Shown here one piece after another: positions 53,443-64,000 of a stretch of 64,000 nucleotides of DNA. Both the position numbers and the translations under genes were made by a program. The stretch covers positions 7,023,501 through 7,087,500 of the forward strand of contig NC_061778.1 of NCBI RefSeq assembly GCF_022458985.1, in the 5' to 3' direction. The DNA is from Mugil cephalus (Eukaryota; Chordata; Actinopteri; Mugiliformes; Mugilidae). The notes beneath the pieces were generated by a model. That model was not told the origin of the DNA. It saw only the letters and a list, made by a program, of their open reading frames with translations, and made no database searches. Position 1 is the first letter of the stretch; every line of letters starts with the position of its first letter.

Positions 53443-54464
53443 TTCACTTCATGGGAGAAATCATTTTTGAAATCGCTATGAAAGTCCAACATATTAATTT
53501 CTAAAATCATCTGATAAAGAGAAAAGTTTAAGTGAACTGAAGACATGCCGCTCTTTGAAGGTATTTTTATTATACCATTTGACTATAATTACTATTAATT
53601 CATTAATGTAATGCATGGGTGGAAAGTAAGATACCATAATGCTAAAGTTATAGCAACTTCCTCAGTTACTGATGGGAATAGATGCACAGGCTTCATTTTC
53701 TTCGAATAAATCAGAATACGTTATTACTCATTATTATCATTATTAAACTTTAACTTATATTTCTTCACAAAGCCCAACATAGAGCCAAGCAACTCTTCAA
53801 CTTTCCCAAACTCCCATGTCTCACTGTTGGAAAACAGGAGCTGTTTACCATCAGCAGTCCCTCTGAGGTTTGTTACAGAGTGCTGAGGATCAGTCACTCT
53901 GGAGGGCTGAGAGTTCCTTACACTTTGTCAACAAAGAGGTCATTAACCTAATGAGCAAAGTTAAGATAAAAACAGTAACCAACTCTTGGTAACCACAACA
54001 CACTGACTACTTGTGTCTCAGTCTAAGTTCAGTGGGACCTGAGATCATCCAATCAGAAGCAAGTAAACATTAATACAAGTCCATTGTGATTCATGTTAAA
54101 TTTCTGTTACAGAAGTTGTTTATCCTTCTTTTTCTAAGCAACATGCGTTACACAGTTCATGTTGTGTACCAGTCTTCATCTCCTTTGCACAAGCTCCAGT
54201 GTCAATTAAAGGCTCAACGTGAAACTCTAAAGCTGACTCAAGATTTAAAATGTTCTATATAAGTCCTGGCCACTCACATATAAGAGCTCGAGTTCAATAT
54301 GTTTTAAAGTAGTTTTTTTTTTTTTTTTTATTGTCTGTGTCTTTGTTCGTTACAGACTGATGCCGTTGCTTTTATTAGACATTCACAGCAGTGATTATAA
54401 ACAGCAATGTGCATTTTGGTTTTAACTGTTTGGTGATGCCCATCAGGCGACTGAGGCTGTAGAC
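53443..54464. other. Intergenic spacer
   Basis: No gene and no repeat I can name. Confidence 0.4.
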
Positions 54465-55318
54465 CAGGGCTATTGCATTAAAAATTCAGTTGGGCCGCAT
54501 TTTAAAACCTAATAGTTCAGCTGGGCCAAACTTTTTCAGTGGCTCATAAGCAGCAGTTAGTGATGAACCAAAAAACATTTGTATTTATTGTTCCCTTTTA
54601 ATATGGTCACATCTGACACAAGCATAGCCTATCAAAAAGTGCAAAAACAAGAGATTTTTGAAAAAAACAAACCAAAAGACAAAAACTATTTGGTCATGTC
54701 TGACCCAGGCCCATCTCAAACTGCATATAAAAACAACAACAAAAAAAATTTGCTATTATTGCACAGACCTATTATAGTAGCCTAGCCAAGATTTTGTTTT
54801 ATATAACTATATATCAGTGTCATCAAAAGTGCTAACAGTAATTAACGCACACATAACCAATGGTCACAAACAAAACATCATCCAGGCCCTACAAGTCAAA
54901 CAACACAAATCATTAGCATTATGTAGCCTACAACACCAAACCTAGTAAACAAACACAGAAAAGGCTAATACCTCTCCCAAACAAAAGGGGAGAGGCAGAG
55001 GAGGGAGCAAAACTTTTGGGGTCGCACAGAAATAAACATCTGAATAAACAAAAACACCTTCCACCTTAACCAAAGGTAACTAGTCAGATATGTAACACAA
55101 TGAAATTATCATACATTGGAGCTCCGGTTATAAGAAGCGACTAAACTTTGTACTTTAGCAGCCCTTTCCTGTGTTCCTTTGGGGAAGTTTGTTTGGAAGG
55201 TGCGGTGTTTTTCAAAGTGGTACCTCCGAACGTTATAATCTTTAAACACCGCAACACACTTGTTGCATAATAAAGTTGTGTTAAAGGTGTTGTTGTTGTT
55301 GTGGATATGAATATTCAC
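54465..55318 (-). mobile_element. hAT-like element remnant
   Basis: The left end reads CAGGGCTATTGCATTAAAAA and TTGGGCCGCATTTTAAAA, as in hAT termini. At the right the minus strand encodes LLCNKCVAVFKDYNVRRYHFEKHRTF...GTQERAAKVQSLVASY, which fits the N-terminal zinc finger of hAT-derived transposases of the GTF2IRD2/ZBED type. The rest of the transposase has been lost, and I cannot place a right terminus. Confidence 0.55.
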
Positions 55319-57662
55319 TGAATTTCCTAAACTGAGCAGCCTTAATTTGGTGTGTTGGATATCATTTGACTCCTAATAAATATGATTAACGTGTCAATAA
55401 AAGCCTAATAAACGCAAATAGATTTTATTAAAGGTTGGAAATAAAACAATAAGAAGATAGTTTGTGAGGTCTCTGTACGGCCATGGAACCAGGTTGTGTA
55501 ATATGAGATTTCACCACTGCATGGAGACAAAGAGTAGTTTTCTCAAGGTAACTGAGAAAGATTATAAAACAATTATTGAGTAAGGAATTGCATTATTTGT
55601 AGTTAATGATTCAGCGGCAGTTCAGCTCTCAAATAATGATTATAAATACTTAAAAAGAAAAGTTAATTGATGTCTGACTTACAGTTTTGAACACCACAAA
55701 CAAGAATAGGGCTGTAGACCAGTTTTTACAACACACAAACATCATTCACTCATTTAGTGGAAATAATTGTTAATCAACTTTATTTGTTGTGTGTAAGTAT
55801 ACAAGGAACCAGTGACAGGTTTTTACTTACAAAACGATAAATTCACACTAAATTGATATAAATGGAGGCATTTTTCATTTAACCTTTATTTAACCAGAAA
55901 GATCCCACTGAGATTGAGAACTAGTTAGAAAACAGACAAAAGACAAATAAAAGAAAAAATGACAAGGAGATCATAATAAAACAAGTGGCGTCAGACTGAA
56001 GTACTCTCAGTTTGGATTAAAAGAGCTCAATGAAATTAACTGTTTCCACACTCTAAAGCTTTACAGCTGTATTAAGTTAGGTTAACTACAATCGTCATGA
56101 CAAGTTTTTTGATACCCAACTCAATATAATAAGTTGTCTAAACTTGAACTTATCCATTATCTTGAGTTTTGTCTGAGGTCCAGGTTCATTTAACACATGT
56201 CTTTAAGTTGGAAAAAGGGGAAAAGGAGGTAAAGAAGGAGGAGGGATGATTTGAATACTGGAAAATATGGAGGCTGCTGCCAGTTGATTTTAGGAGCTAT
56301 TTCACTACTGGGAAGGCATTTCAAAACTAATGATCATTAGTTATAACTTAAAATTATTCATTGATTTACTATTTATTAATTAATCTGGGTTCATGAATTT
56401 ACATCAAATATATACCATCTTTATGATCAGGGCATGTCTATGTATCCTAAGCTAAACAGAACAGCTTAAGTAACATTAAGCAGGTTTCCCTATGGTTTGT
56501 GGATTTGTTTGGGCTGAATAAAACACAACATGTTTTAATGCTTCTTTTTAGTTTTAGTTCACTAACAGTAGAACAATGAAAGCAGCACTAACTGCAACAG
56601 ATACATACAAGTTTGTGAATCCATGGTCTTACTACGTATTTGCTACTGTGAATGAGTTAAGTGTGCAATGGTGCTGCCCTCTTGTGTTTGTATGTACAAC
56701 AACACGTAACGTAAACCCCTTATATTCTGCTTTCTACGTTGCATTTAATATAATGTTGCATATAGTGTTAGACTAGTAAGCTGACATTTTTAGACCATAT
56801 TTACAGAAGAAGAAAAAGGACAATTCAAGTTAATATTTCGTCAGCTGCATACCAGATGATGTAGACCAACCAAAATGAGTCTGCCCTTCATTCTGGACTT
56901 TGAAATATGTAATGTTGTGCATACTTGAATGGAAAAATATATCTTTTAATTAAAATCCTAAAGACCTTTTATTTTTATTTTAACTGTTTTGTTCTCCTGC
57001 TTCTACGCCCAGAACATTACATTTACCTCTTCTATGTCACCTGACAAGCATCAAATCAAAATTCAACTCAGATTTCCTCTGGAAACTGGCAATAGCAGAC
57101 CTTTTCTCGCTTTGGTGGTTAGGCACCTATTTAAAAGTACAAAAAGATAACAACATACAGTATATTTACATGGTATGATCAAACATATGATGCTAATTAG
57201 AAGACAATGTATAAAAACAACAACAGTTTGCATGAATCACACATAGAGAAATGCCAGATTTCTGAATCAAAAGCAGCGCTGAAGTCCTAAAAGTACTCAC
57301 AAACATTATGTTGTATATTTGTAAGAGATGTTTGCATTGAGTGCAGCTACTGTAAGAGAAGTGTTGACATATTACACATTAACTGTAACATGTCAACTTA
57401 TAAAGTTTGCAAGTGATTGTTGCAGCAATAATGACTAGTAACTGTCTTCAAAATGTTTGTCATTACCTTGTACTGTAATTACTTAGTTGTTTTTAGACAT
57501 ACTGCAGTGTAGTTTTCTTATACATTATTTGAAAATTAAGCCTAAGAACATTGTTGTTAATGGAAAGAAAATAGCATTTAACGTTATAAGGGACCAAGAC
57601 AAATAAAATGGCAGGATAAGAAGAAAAAGTTTCAGAATATTGCAACGTGCTGCATAAAGGCA
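55319..57662. other. Gene-free stretch downstream of OR H
   Basis: AT-rich, with no supported gene, RNA or repeat. Confidence 0.4.
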
Positions 57663-58604
57663 TCAACATGGACCGATTTTATTCCTGTAAAACTGCACCA
57701 GCTTTTCTCTGATTTCTTTAGTTTTCAGTCCATAGATTATGGGATTTAAAGTTGGGGGGAAAATTAACGTGGACAGCCCCATTAATCTTCTCAAATGAGG
57801 CGAAATGTTCTTGAGCCTGTAGGAGATGATGGTGAAAAGGCCGAAACACTCCAGCAGAAGAAACACCAGCAGGTGTGTGGCGCACGTCTGCAGAGCTTTG
57901 GCTTTTGTGTCTGATCGTTTAGATCTGAAACAGGCAATGAGTATGTGCAGATACGTGTACAAAACCATCCCGTTGGCCATCAGCTGTGTAAGAGCGCTTA
58001 TGAAAAGCCCATAGATGTTGTTGGGGGTCGTGTCGCCGCAGGCCAACGTCAGCAGAGTTGGGTTGTCGCAGTAGGAGTGCGATATTTCGGATCGACAGCG
58101 GGGTAAACGCAAAAGCAGATAAAAAAGCACACCTATTAAAAGGATACACGCTAACCACACAGTTGTGATAATTCTCATAATGTGTGCAGAGCTCATAACA
58201 GAGTTGTAATGCAAAGGGGTACAGATGGCAATGTATCTATCATACGCCATGGCAGTGAGGATGATCGTGCTGCCTGCTGCGTAGATGTGGATAAAAAAAG
58301 CCTGAGCCACACATGCGGAGTAGTGCATCGTTTGGCTGTTGGTCAAAATTTCTTTGATGACCTGAGGAAAGAGCGCGGACGAGCCGATAATGTCGTTGAC
58401 GGGGAGGTTCAGCAGGATCATGTACATCGGCTGATGCAGGGATTTGTGCAGCACGATGGTGAGGATTAGAGTCAGGTTGCAGAAAAGTATGATCAAGTAG
58501 CTCAGGGTTGCAAAGAGAAATGCGGGGAAGACAGTTTCAGAGGTGAGATTGAAGCCGGTGAGATGTAAAGTAGAAGACGTGTTGTACAGGTTGTCCATTT
58601 TCAT
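57663..58604 (-). CDS. Olfactory receptor H (divergent class-I-like OR)
   Basis: An intact OR of 313 residues from the ATG at 58604 (MKMDNLYNTSSTLHLTGFNL); MDNL at 58598 would give 311. The frame is open further upstream, but that part is intron: the minus strand has a long pyrimidine tract, TTTTGCAG, and the acceptor lies eight bases before this ATG. Hallmarks: NTS glycosylation site, SLHQPMYMILLNLPVND in helix 2, MAYDRYIAICTPLHYN after helix 3, SHSYCDNPTLLTLACGD in loop 2, KALQTCATHL at helix 6 and TLNPIIYGLKTKEI in helix 7. MAYDRY and LPVND set it apart from A-G (MALDRY/F), placing it with gene I in another fish subfamily, perhaps the delta group. Confidence 0.93.
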   Translation of the reverse strand: MKMDNLYNTSSTLHLTGFNLTSETVFPAFLFATLSYLIILFCNLTLILTIVLHKSLHQPMYMILLNLPVNDIIGSSALFPQVIKEILTNSQTMHYSACVAQAFFIHIYAAGSTIILTAMAYDRYIAICTPLHYNSVMSSAHIMRIITTVWLACILLIGVLFYLLLRLPRCRSEISHSYCDNPTLLTLACGDTTPNNIYGLFISALTQLMANGMVLYTYLHILIACFRSKRSDTKAKALQTCATHLLVFLLLECFGLFTIISYRLKNISPHLRRLMGLSTLIFPPTLNPIIYGLKTKEIREKLVQFYRNKIGPC

Positions 58605-58612
58605 ATTCTTTC

Positions 58613-58614
58613 CT
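58613..58614 (-). promoter_or_regulatory. Splice acceptor of OR H coding exon
   Basis: On the minus strand TTTTTCCTTTTTATTTTTGT, then ACTTTTGCAG, precedes GAAAGAATATG. The tract and AG are close to consensus and decide the start codon. Confidence 0.7.
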
Positions 58615-58619
58615 GCAAA

Positions 58620-59620
58620 AGTACAAAAATAAAAAGGAAAAATCGTAGGTTTTCTTATACACAACATTAATTTAGGATGAAATGCACCAAGAGGCAAAAA
58701 AAAAAAAGAATTCAATTATTTATTATACTTTTAAGGACAAAACTTACCAAATAAAAGGCTGTATACATCCAGGCCACTTCACTCCGACTCCGCATAAGTT
58801 TTAAACATCACACATACGATTAAAACAATATAAGTTATAATGTTTTGGATGGATGCAAAAACATTCAGAGGCAGAAAACTGTCATTCACCTCTAAGAGCA
58901 GGAGGCGTCGTATTAAGGAATATATACATTAGCTGTGGCAACACTGGCAGTGACCAAATGGTGAAGTGTGCAGGGAAATTAGTTGCTTTATAGATGAGTC
59001 TTGGCTGAGCAGCAGCTCCCTGGAGTCTTCGGGGGTTATTATAAAGTTTATCTTGACATTGTTATGACAGTGACTCAAGTGCTGATTCACAAGGGGAATT
59101 AGGATGAACGTGAAATGTATTAGTTACGGCACAACAGCACGCTCAAGCATAAACAGTGTCAAAATAATACAACTCACGGATTAATGAAATCAAATAAAGC
59201 GCTCTCTCTTAGTATAAAGATCTTCTATCTTCTAGTAGTTAAGTCGTTTTTTGACTTACTGTTACAATATCAATAAAAAAACTATAACAGGCTAAATTTC
59301 TTGTTTTCTGAAAACGTTAAAATATGAAATATTACGCTATTAGACCAATGTTATGACAAACAATGTGTGACCCGTATGGTTTCCTGAGAGAGAAGCTGGA
59401 CTGACCAAGTTCTCAAAAATACAAGGAGATTTCTAATATATATATATATTATTTCAAAGAGATCTTGATGTTATTTTTGGAATAAATAAAATATTTTGCA
59501 AACTGTTATTGTCGAGGTAATTCAAATGGATCGGCTGACACCATGTTGTCCTACAGCAGCAACTCATAGAAACATGGATTTAGATGAATTTGTTGTCACA
59601 AAATTGCTTCTAAATCATAG
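58620..59620. other. Upstream region of OR H
   Basis: It should hold the first exon and promoter of OR H. I see no confident core promoter and no other gene. Confidence 0.4.
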
Positions 59621-59624
59621 GTCT

Positions 59625-59850
59625 TCAACAGGGGATCCGAGGTACTGCAGGGGGAGGGGTTTAAAAATCTTTGGTTGATTAGACATTTTTTATATATGTT
59701 ATTATATTTACTTCCGCCATTCATTAAATACACATTAATCCAACATATTTTATTGAAGGGACAGCTTAATACTAAATGCAAAATGATAATAACAATGTAT
59801 ATTTACAGGCCGAGTATAGAACACATATAGTAGGTAGGGGGTCCCTACTT
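59625..59850 (-). repeat. Small transposon-like repeat, copy 1
   Basis: Read on the minus strand it matches 63560-63805: GGGACCCCCTACCTACTATA, then ACATTGTTATTATCATTTTG, ending GGATCCCCTGTTGAAGACC. No coding content. Probably a MITE. Confidence 0.6.
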
Positions 59851-62150
59851 AATAAACATCTTATTAACGTATAAATCATCTAACATCTTTTAGGCCAGAA
59901 TGTGTCTTGCCTGGGTTCATGAAATTGTGTATTTTATGTATGCTTTTCATTTTTTTTTTTTTAATAAAATAATATCAGTGGCATGTACATGTCATATACT
60001 TTTCCTGCCTGCCTAAAAAAAAAAAAAACAATCAATCAAACATTCCTGTATTGATGCAAAACACTTTAAAAACACATGGGTTTCTAAATGTTTTACTGAA
60101 GGAATGAACACCTGTGTTTTAAATGGAGTATGGTGCCCAGAATGGGAACGTTGGGTGATATAGTAAAATGATTTAAGGACACAGTAACACACCATTTAAC
60201 ACTAATGTGCTTACATACGCACATATAATAGCAGACAAAGGGTAGAGGATCACGAATAATTAATCTCAAAATGTAGATTATACCATTTTTATTCTCATTC
60301 TACAAAATACACAAAAACACTTAAATCATTAAAAAAATATATATGAATGAATTAAAAACAGGGCCCTGCAGAGTTAATTTAAAATGAATTTAAAATTCTA
60401 AAAAAGTAATTTCTTGCTTTTCATAAATACTGTACATTTGTTCAGTGTCATTGACGCATGATAATACCACAACACCTCCTACAATCTACAAGGATTTGTT
60501 CACTAACAAACATACAGAAGTATATTATTATTATTCTCCTGCTGCTTCCTATACAATAATTCTTAATTTAGTAGAATTCATCTCTGCTTTTTTACACGGA
60601 CATCTTGAAATAAATATTATTGCATCACAATGAATGAGTGTGAGAGCTTCACATTAACACCACATGACCAGGATACAGACATGGCCACGTTCACTTCTTT
60701 ATATGTATTATATGTAGAAAGTATTATTATATTCTTACTCACACATCATTTGTTAAGTATTTTTATGGTTAGGATTTGTGTGCCAACTAAGATAAGTTAT
60801 TCTCAGAACTACTGTACTTTGTTTTATGAGTACAAGTTGACCATCTGTGCTGCTTAACAAACACCATTGAGTCTCAACATTAAAACCAGTTCTGCTGGGA
60901 AACGTTTGAACCTGGCGTTCATTCATATGGACAAAATTAATTTCACATTGAAATAAGACAAGGATTTAAATAGAGAATTTTTGACTGTGTTTTGTTGTGT
61001 AGTTTTTTGAGCATTTTCATAGATATTGGTGCGATGTGAACTGTGGCCTATTGTTATCGTCTCTGGGGGACCCACAGCTGCTGCCTATTTTGGTGATTAC
61101 AAACGCAGCTTATATTAGACACCTGTTATCTGTATAAACCTGATGAAACCATAAGGCGAAATGTGTTGTTTCAGTAAAGTGAACATTTTTATTTTGCATC
61201 TGTTGTGTGCGGCGAAACTCCTTTTTTCCCCTCACATTTTGTGCTGTTTCCTGACTTTGCCTGCTCCAACAGTGGGAGGATCTGAGGTCCAAAACAGAGA
61301 TTAACTTATATCATTATACACTGATTGTCGAGTTATATTGAGCTGTGACAACTTTTAACTTCCGACATCTTCTCAGCCTTTCCGGTGACTGTATATCATA
61401 TATGTCAGGACAATATTAAACACAGTGACATTTGATTTTTTGACTGTTTTTTATTGTCAATAACAAAGCACATATTCTCATTAGGCCTCACAGAAACCCA
61501 GCAAACCTACATTTACTGGGTTGTCAGGGAAATCACGACATTTAAAAACATTGCTTAAAGTACTTTTCTTATTGGTAGTCAGTCATATATCAGCCTCCTT
61601 TTACATTCAATGTTTAGATTCACACACACACATACTACTTTTTGACTATATTTGACAGTGTTTTCATCGTATCATTCAACCATTTTGATAAAGATCTTTT
61701 CTTTGGTTAATCCTCCACTTTATTTTCCTTAACCTGTATTAAAAGTTAGAAGTCCTTATGAGGCTGATGAACAAGAACAAAACTGTCAGTGCTTATAAAC
61801 TTGCTTATAAAGACTGGACAACAGAAATGTGCACATAAGTTAAATTAGAAAATACGTTATCATCAGATGAAGATGTACTGTAGATGTTCACAGGGAAGAA
61901 TGTTTGCTCAGAAACTCTTGAATTTATGAAATAAAAGCTGAATCCTGATGGGAGAAAAAAAAAATTAATTCATTCCTTTTCTGTGCTCGCTTGTCCTCGA
62001 AGGTGCATGCCTACAGCCAACTTAGCATCACCGGTTGACCTCATGAGCATGACATTAGACTGTTGGAGAACATGGACACTCCAAACATAAACCGGCCAGA
62101 GATAGAAAAAACATTAAAATATTAAACAGTACAAACAAAAAGAAAAGTGT
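59851..62150. other. Spacer between the OR I and OR H regions
   Basis: No gene is supported. It includes the direct repeat at 60801-60985 and a piece of common teleost repeat at about 61975-62060 (CTTGTCCTCGAAGG, then GACATTAGACTGTTGGAGAA). The stretch near 61130-61190 (CCTGATGAAACC...GAAATGTGTTG) resembles another dispersed fish repeat, but I could not confirm it. Confidence 0.4.
60801..60985. repeat. Direct repeat flanking OR I, left copy
   Basis: It matches 63821-64000 with few differences (TTGACCATCTGTGCTGCTTA, then AAAACCAGTTCTGCTGGGAA). The copies lie 3.0 kb apart, on either side of OR I. Confidence 0.85.
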
Positions 62151-63089
62151 CTACTTTGTTGAAACCAGATTTCGTTTAAGGAAAATCGTCATGCTATTCT
62201 TAAGTTCCCTGGTTTTCAGTCCATATATGATCGGGTCCAGAAAAGGAGGGAAAATGAGAACAGACACACCGAAAGCCCTTCTCAAAGAAGGGGACGCGCT
62301 TTCAATGCGATGCGTAATGAATGTAAATACTGTGAGAGTTTGTAAGATTATAAAAACTATTAAATGCGTGCTGCACGTCTGAATTGCTTTTCGCCGGGCG
62401 TCTGCGTGATTTGTCACGACACACGTGTACAAGATCTGTGCATACGTGAACACTATTACCAAAAGCGGGCCTCCCATGGTTACAACCGTGGCCAATATCC
62501 CGTAGTAGTTGTTCACTCTGATGTTCTCACAGGCTAGTTTCATCAGAGATGGGTTGTTGCAGTACAGATCCGCTATATGTGTTCTGCACACCTTGAGCCG
62601 CGGAAGCAACGAAAACATTGTGACCATTACTGACAGATTCAATAACCACATCCCAATAATAATTTTGATCAAATTATGTGAGCTCATCAGGGTGTTGTAC
62701 CTCAGTGGGCAACATATAGCTATGTATCGGTCGTACGCCATAGCACTCAAAATCAGTAAGTTTCCCGAGCCATAAACATGAATCAGAAAACCCTGGATGA
62801 TGCACCCGGGATAGGAAATCAATCGGCTCTGTGTCACAATGCTCCCAAGGACTTGAGGAAAAAACGCCGTGGCACCCACTATGTCGCTAATGGGCAAGTT
62901 GAAGAGCAGGATAAACATGGGCTTGTGCAGATTTTTGCTCACAACAATAGTTGACAAGACTAACAAATTGCAAAGCACAATGATCAGATATGTGAGGGTG
63001 CCAAACACAAATGCAGGATAAATGTGTGTGTTCGGTAAGCCCAGAGACGGCAGCATGAGGACACTGCCTGAAGACAAATTGGTAGACAT
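62151..63089 (-). CDS. Olfactory receptor I (divergent class-I-like OR)
   Basis: An intact OR of 312 residues starting at the ATG at 63089 (MSTNLSSGSVLMLPSLGLP). Hallmarks: NLS glycosylation site, NLHKPMFILLFNLPISD in helix 2, MAYDRYIAICCPLRYN after helix 3, ADLYCNNPSLMKLACEN in loop 2 and RKAIQTCSTHL at helix 6. Helix 7 reads FLDPIIYGLKTREL, that is, DPxxY in place of the NPxxY present in the other eight genes. The relation to H is clear (MAYDRY, LPxxD, YGLKT). A splice acceptor 50 bases upstream implies a 5' untranslated exon. The ligand is unknown. Confidence 0.93.
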   Translation of the reverse strand: MSTNLSSGSVLMLPSLGLPNTHIYPAFVFGTLTYLIIVLCNLLVLSTIVVSKNLHKPMFILLFNLPISDIVGATAFFPQVLGSIVTQSRLISYPGCIIQGFLIHVYGSGNLLILSAMAYDRYIAICCPLRYNTLMSSHNLIKIIIGMWLLNLSVMVTMFSLLPRLKVCRTHIADLYCNNPSLMKLACENIRVNNYYGILATVVTMGGPLLVIVFTYAQILYTCVVTNHADARRKAIQTCSTHLIVFIILQTLTVFTFITHRIESASPSLRRAFGVSVLIFPPFLDPIIYGLKTRELKNSMTIFLKRNLVSTK

Positions 63090-63138
63090 ATTTATTCCAG
63101 CTGATATTGTGCTGCTGCCTCCTGGAAACTATCTTCAC

Positions 63139-63140
63139 CT
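63139..63140 (-). promoter_or_regulatory. Splice acceptor upstream of OR I
   Basis: The minus strand reads GAGAACATTTCTTTCAG followed by GTGAAGATAG, 50 bases before the ATG. It fits the split-leader layout of OR genes. Confidence 0.5.
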
Positions 63141-63504
63141 GAAAGAAATGTTCTCATTGACAAGCTGTTTGAAACAAAGTGCACTCATTCAAATGGACCT
63201 GTGGTTTCTCACCTGCTGCAGTGTGCTTCTCTCCCTCACTGTGTCGTAAGTTTTGTCTTTTATAAAAGACACAGATGACCCATGAGACTGGACGTGAGAG
63301 AGCATAGAGAAGCCTATTGCACAAACAGCGCATGTATTTACTTACACATGCGTTACTCACTCACCTTGAATGTAATGTCAATTAGTTTAAAGATGTGGCT
63401 TCTAACTGAAGTTTTTACAGAACAGTCTAGTTTTTAATTGTAGTTCTTATCAACTGCTGCAAGATAAAACTTCTTTGTTTTATATTTTCACATGCATAAT
63501 TATC

Positions 63505-63810
63505 CAGTATGGGTCTTGAACATTTTTCAGGCCAAGGACCCCAAACTGATGGAGAGATTAAGGTGGGACCCCCTACCTACTATAGGTGTTCTAGTGCTAT
63601 TTATATAAATATACATTATTATTATCATTGTGCATTCAATATGAACCTGTCCCTCATCCCTTTACCTAAATATGTTAGATCCACGGTGATGTGTATTTAA
63701 AGAAATCTAAATTTATGGGTAGAAAGTAAAAAAATATATAAGAAAATGTGTAATCAACCAATGAACCCCCCTGCAATGCCTCCATGGATCCCCTAGGGGT
63801 CGCAGATCTC
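63505..63810 (+). repeat. Small transposon-like repeat, copy 2
   Basis: It matches 59625-59850 in opposite orientation and keeps more of both ends (GGGTCTTGAACATTTTTCAG, then CCATGGATCCCCTAGGGGTC). Confidence 0.6.
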
Positions 63811-63820
63811 CTGTTATTCC

Positions 63821-64000
63821 CAGAACTACTGTTCATTGTTTTATGAGTACAAGTTGACCATCTATGCTGCTTATAACAAACACCATTGAGTCTCAACATT
63901 AAAACCAGTTCTGCTGGGAAATGTTTGAACCTGGCGTTCATTAGCATGGACAAAATGAATTTCACACTGAAATAAGAGAAGGATTTAAATAGAGAATTTT
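63821..64000. repeat. Direct repeat flanking OR I, right copy (runs off the window)
   Basis: It matches 60801-60985 and is still matching at the last base, so the duplication may extend beyond the window. Confidence 0.85.

Noticed and set aside
61130-61190. Suspected dispersed repeat (CCTGATGAAACC...GAAATGTGTTG)
   Set aside because: It looks familiar from fish and other genomes, but there is no second copy in the window and I could not name it.

Overview
The window looks like nuclear DNA of a teleost fish, probably a percomorph. The evidence is compact single-exon fish-type olfactory receptor (OR) genes, a tRNA-derived SINE with an ATT tail, the teleost Tc1-like repeat whose ends read as 'GATCAGGCATAACATTATGACC', hAT-type MITEs, LINE 3' tails, and solo LTR-like sequences. 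Nothing prokaryotic is present. The species cannot be named from sequence alone.

Layout. 0-2.2 kb holds the last exon of a large cadherin-superfamily gene on the + strand (end of a laminin-G domain, transmembrane segment, Dachsous/Fat-like tail) and its 3'UTR. 4-13 kb holds three related OR genes on the minus strand (A, B, C). 16.5-44.1 kb is a young tandem array. Its unit is an OR gene (D, E, F or G, roughly 95% identical where I compared them residue by residue), a flank with a SINE, a long internally repetitive coiled-coil gene (cc1 or cc2) and that gene's promoter, all on the minus strand. The D+cc1 and F+cc2 units are near copies. The unit with E has no coiled-coil gene beside it, and G lies at the far edge of the array. 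44.4-57 kb is a repeat-rich desert with a solo LTR-like sequence, LINE pieces, MITE copies and Tc1-like pieces. 57.6-63.1 kb holds two more divergent OR genes (H, I) on the minus strand, of another class-I-like fish subfamily. A repeat pair flanks I, suggesting a local duplication that runs off the right edge.

How the genes work. The nine ORs are intact seven-helix odorant GPCRs, each presumably expressed singly in olfactory neurons. The coiled-coil genes have no evident functional link to smell and probably rode along in the duplication. They are the least familiar objects here: a 98-residue repeat (exactly 14 heptads) amplified into different higher-order patterns in the two copies, behind a TATA/CRE-like promoter with an ATG-free leader. 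cc1 needs one single-base indel and cc2 eight to explain the breaks in reading frame. That pattern leaves open assembly error or very recent decay.
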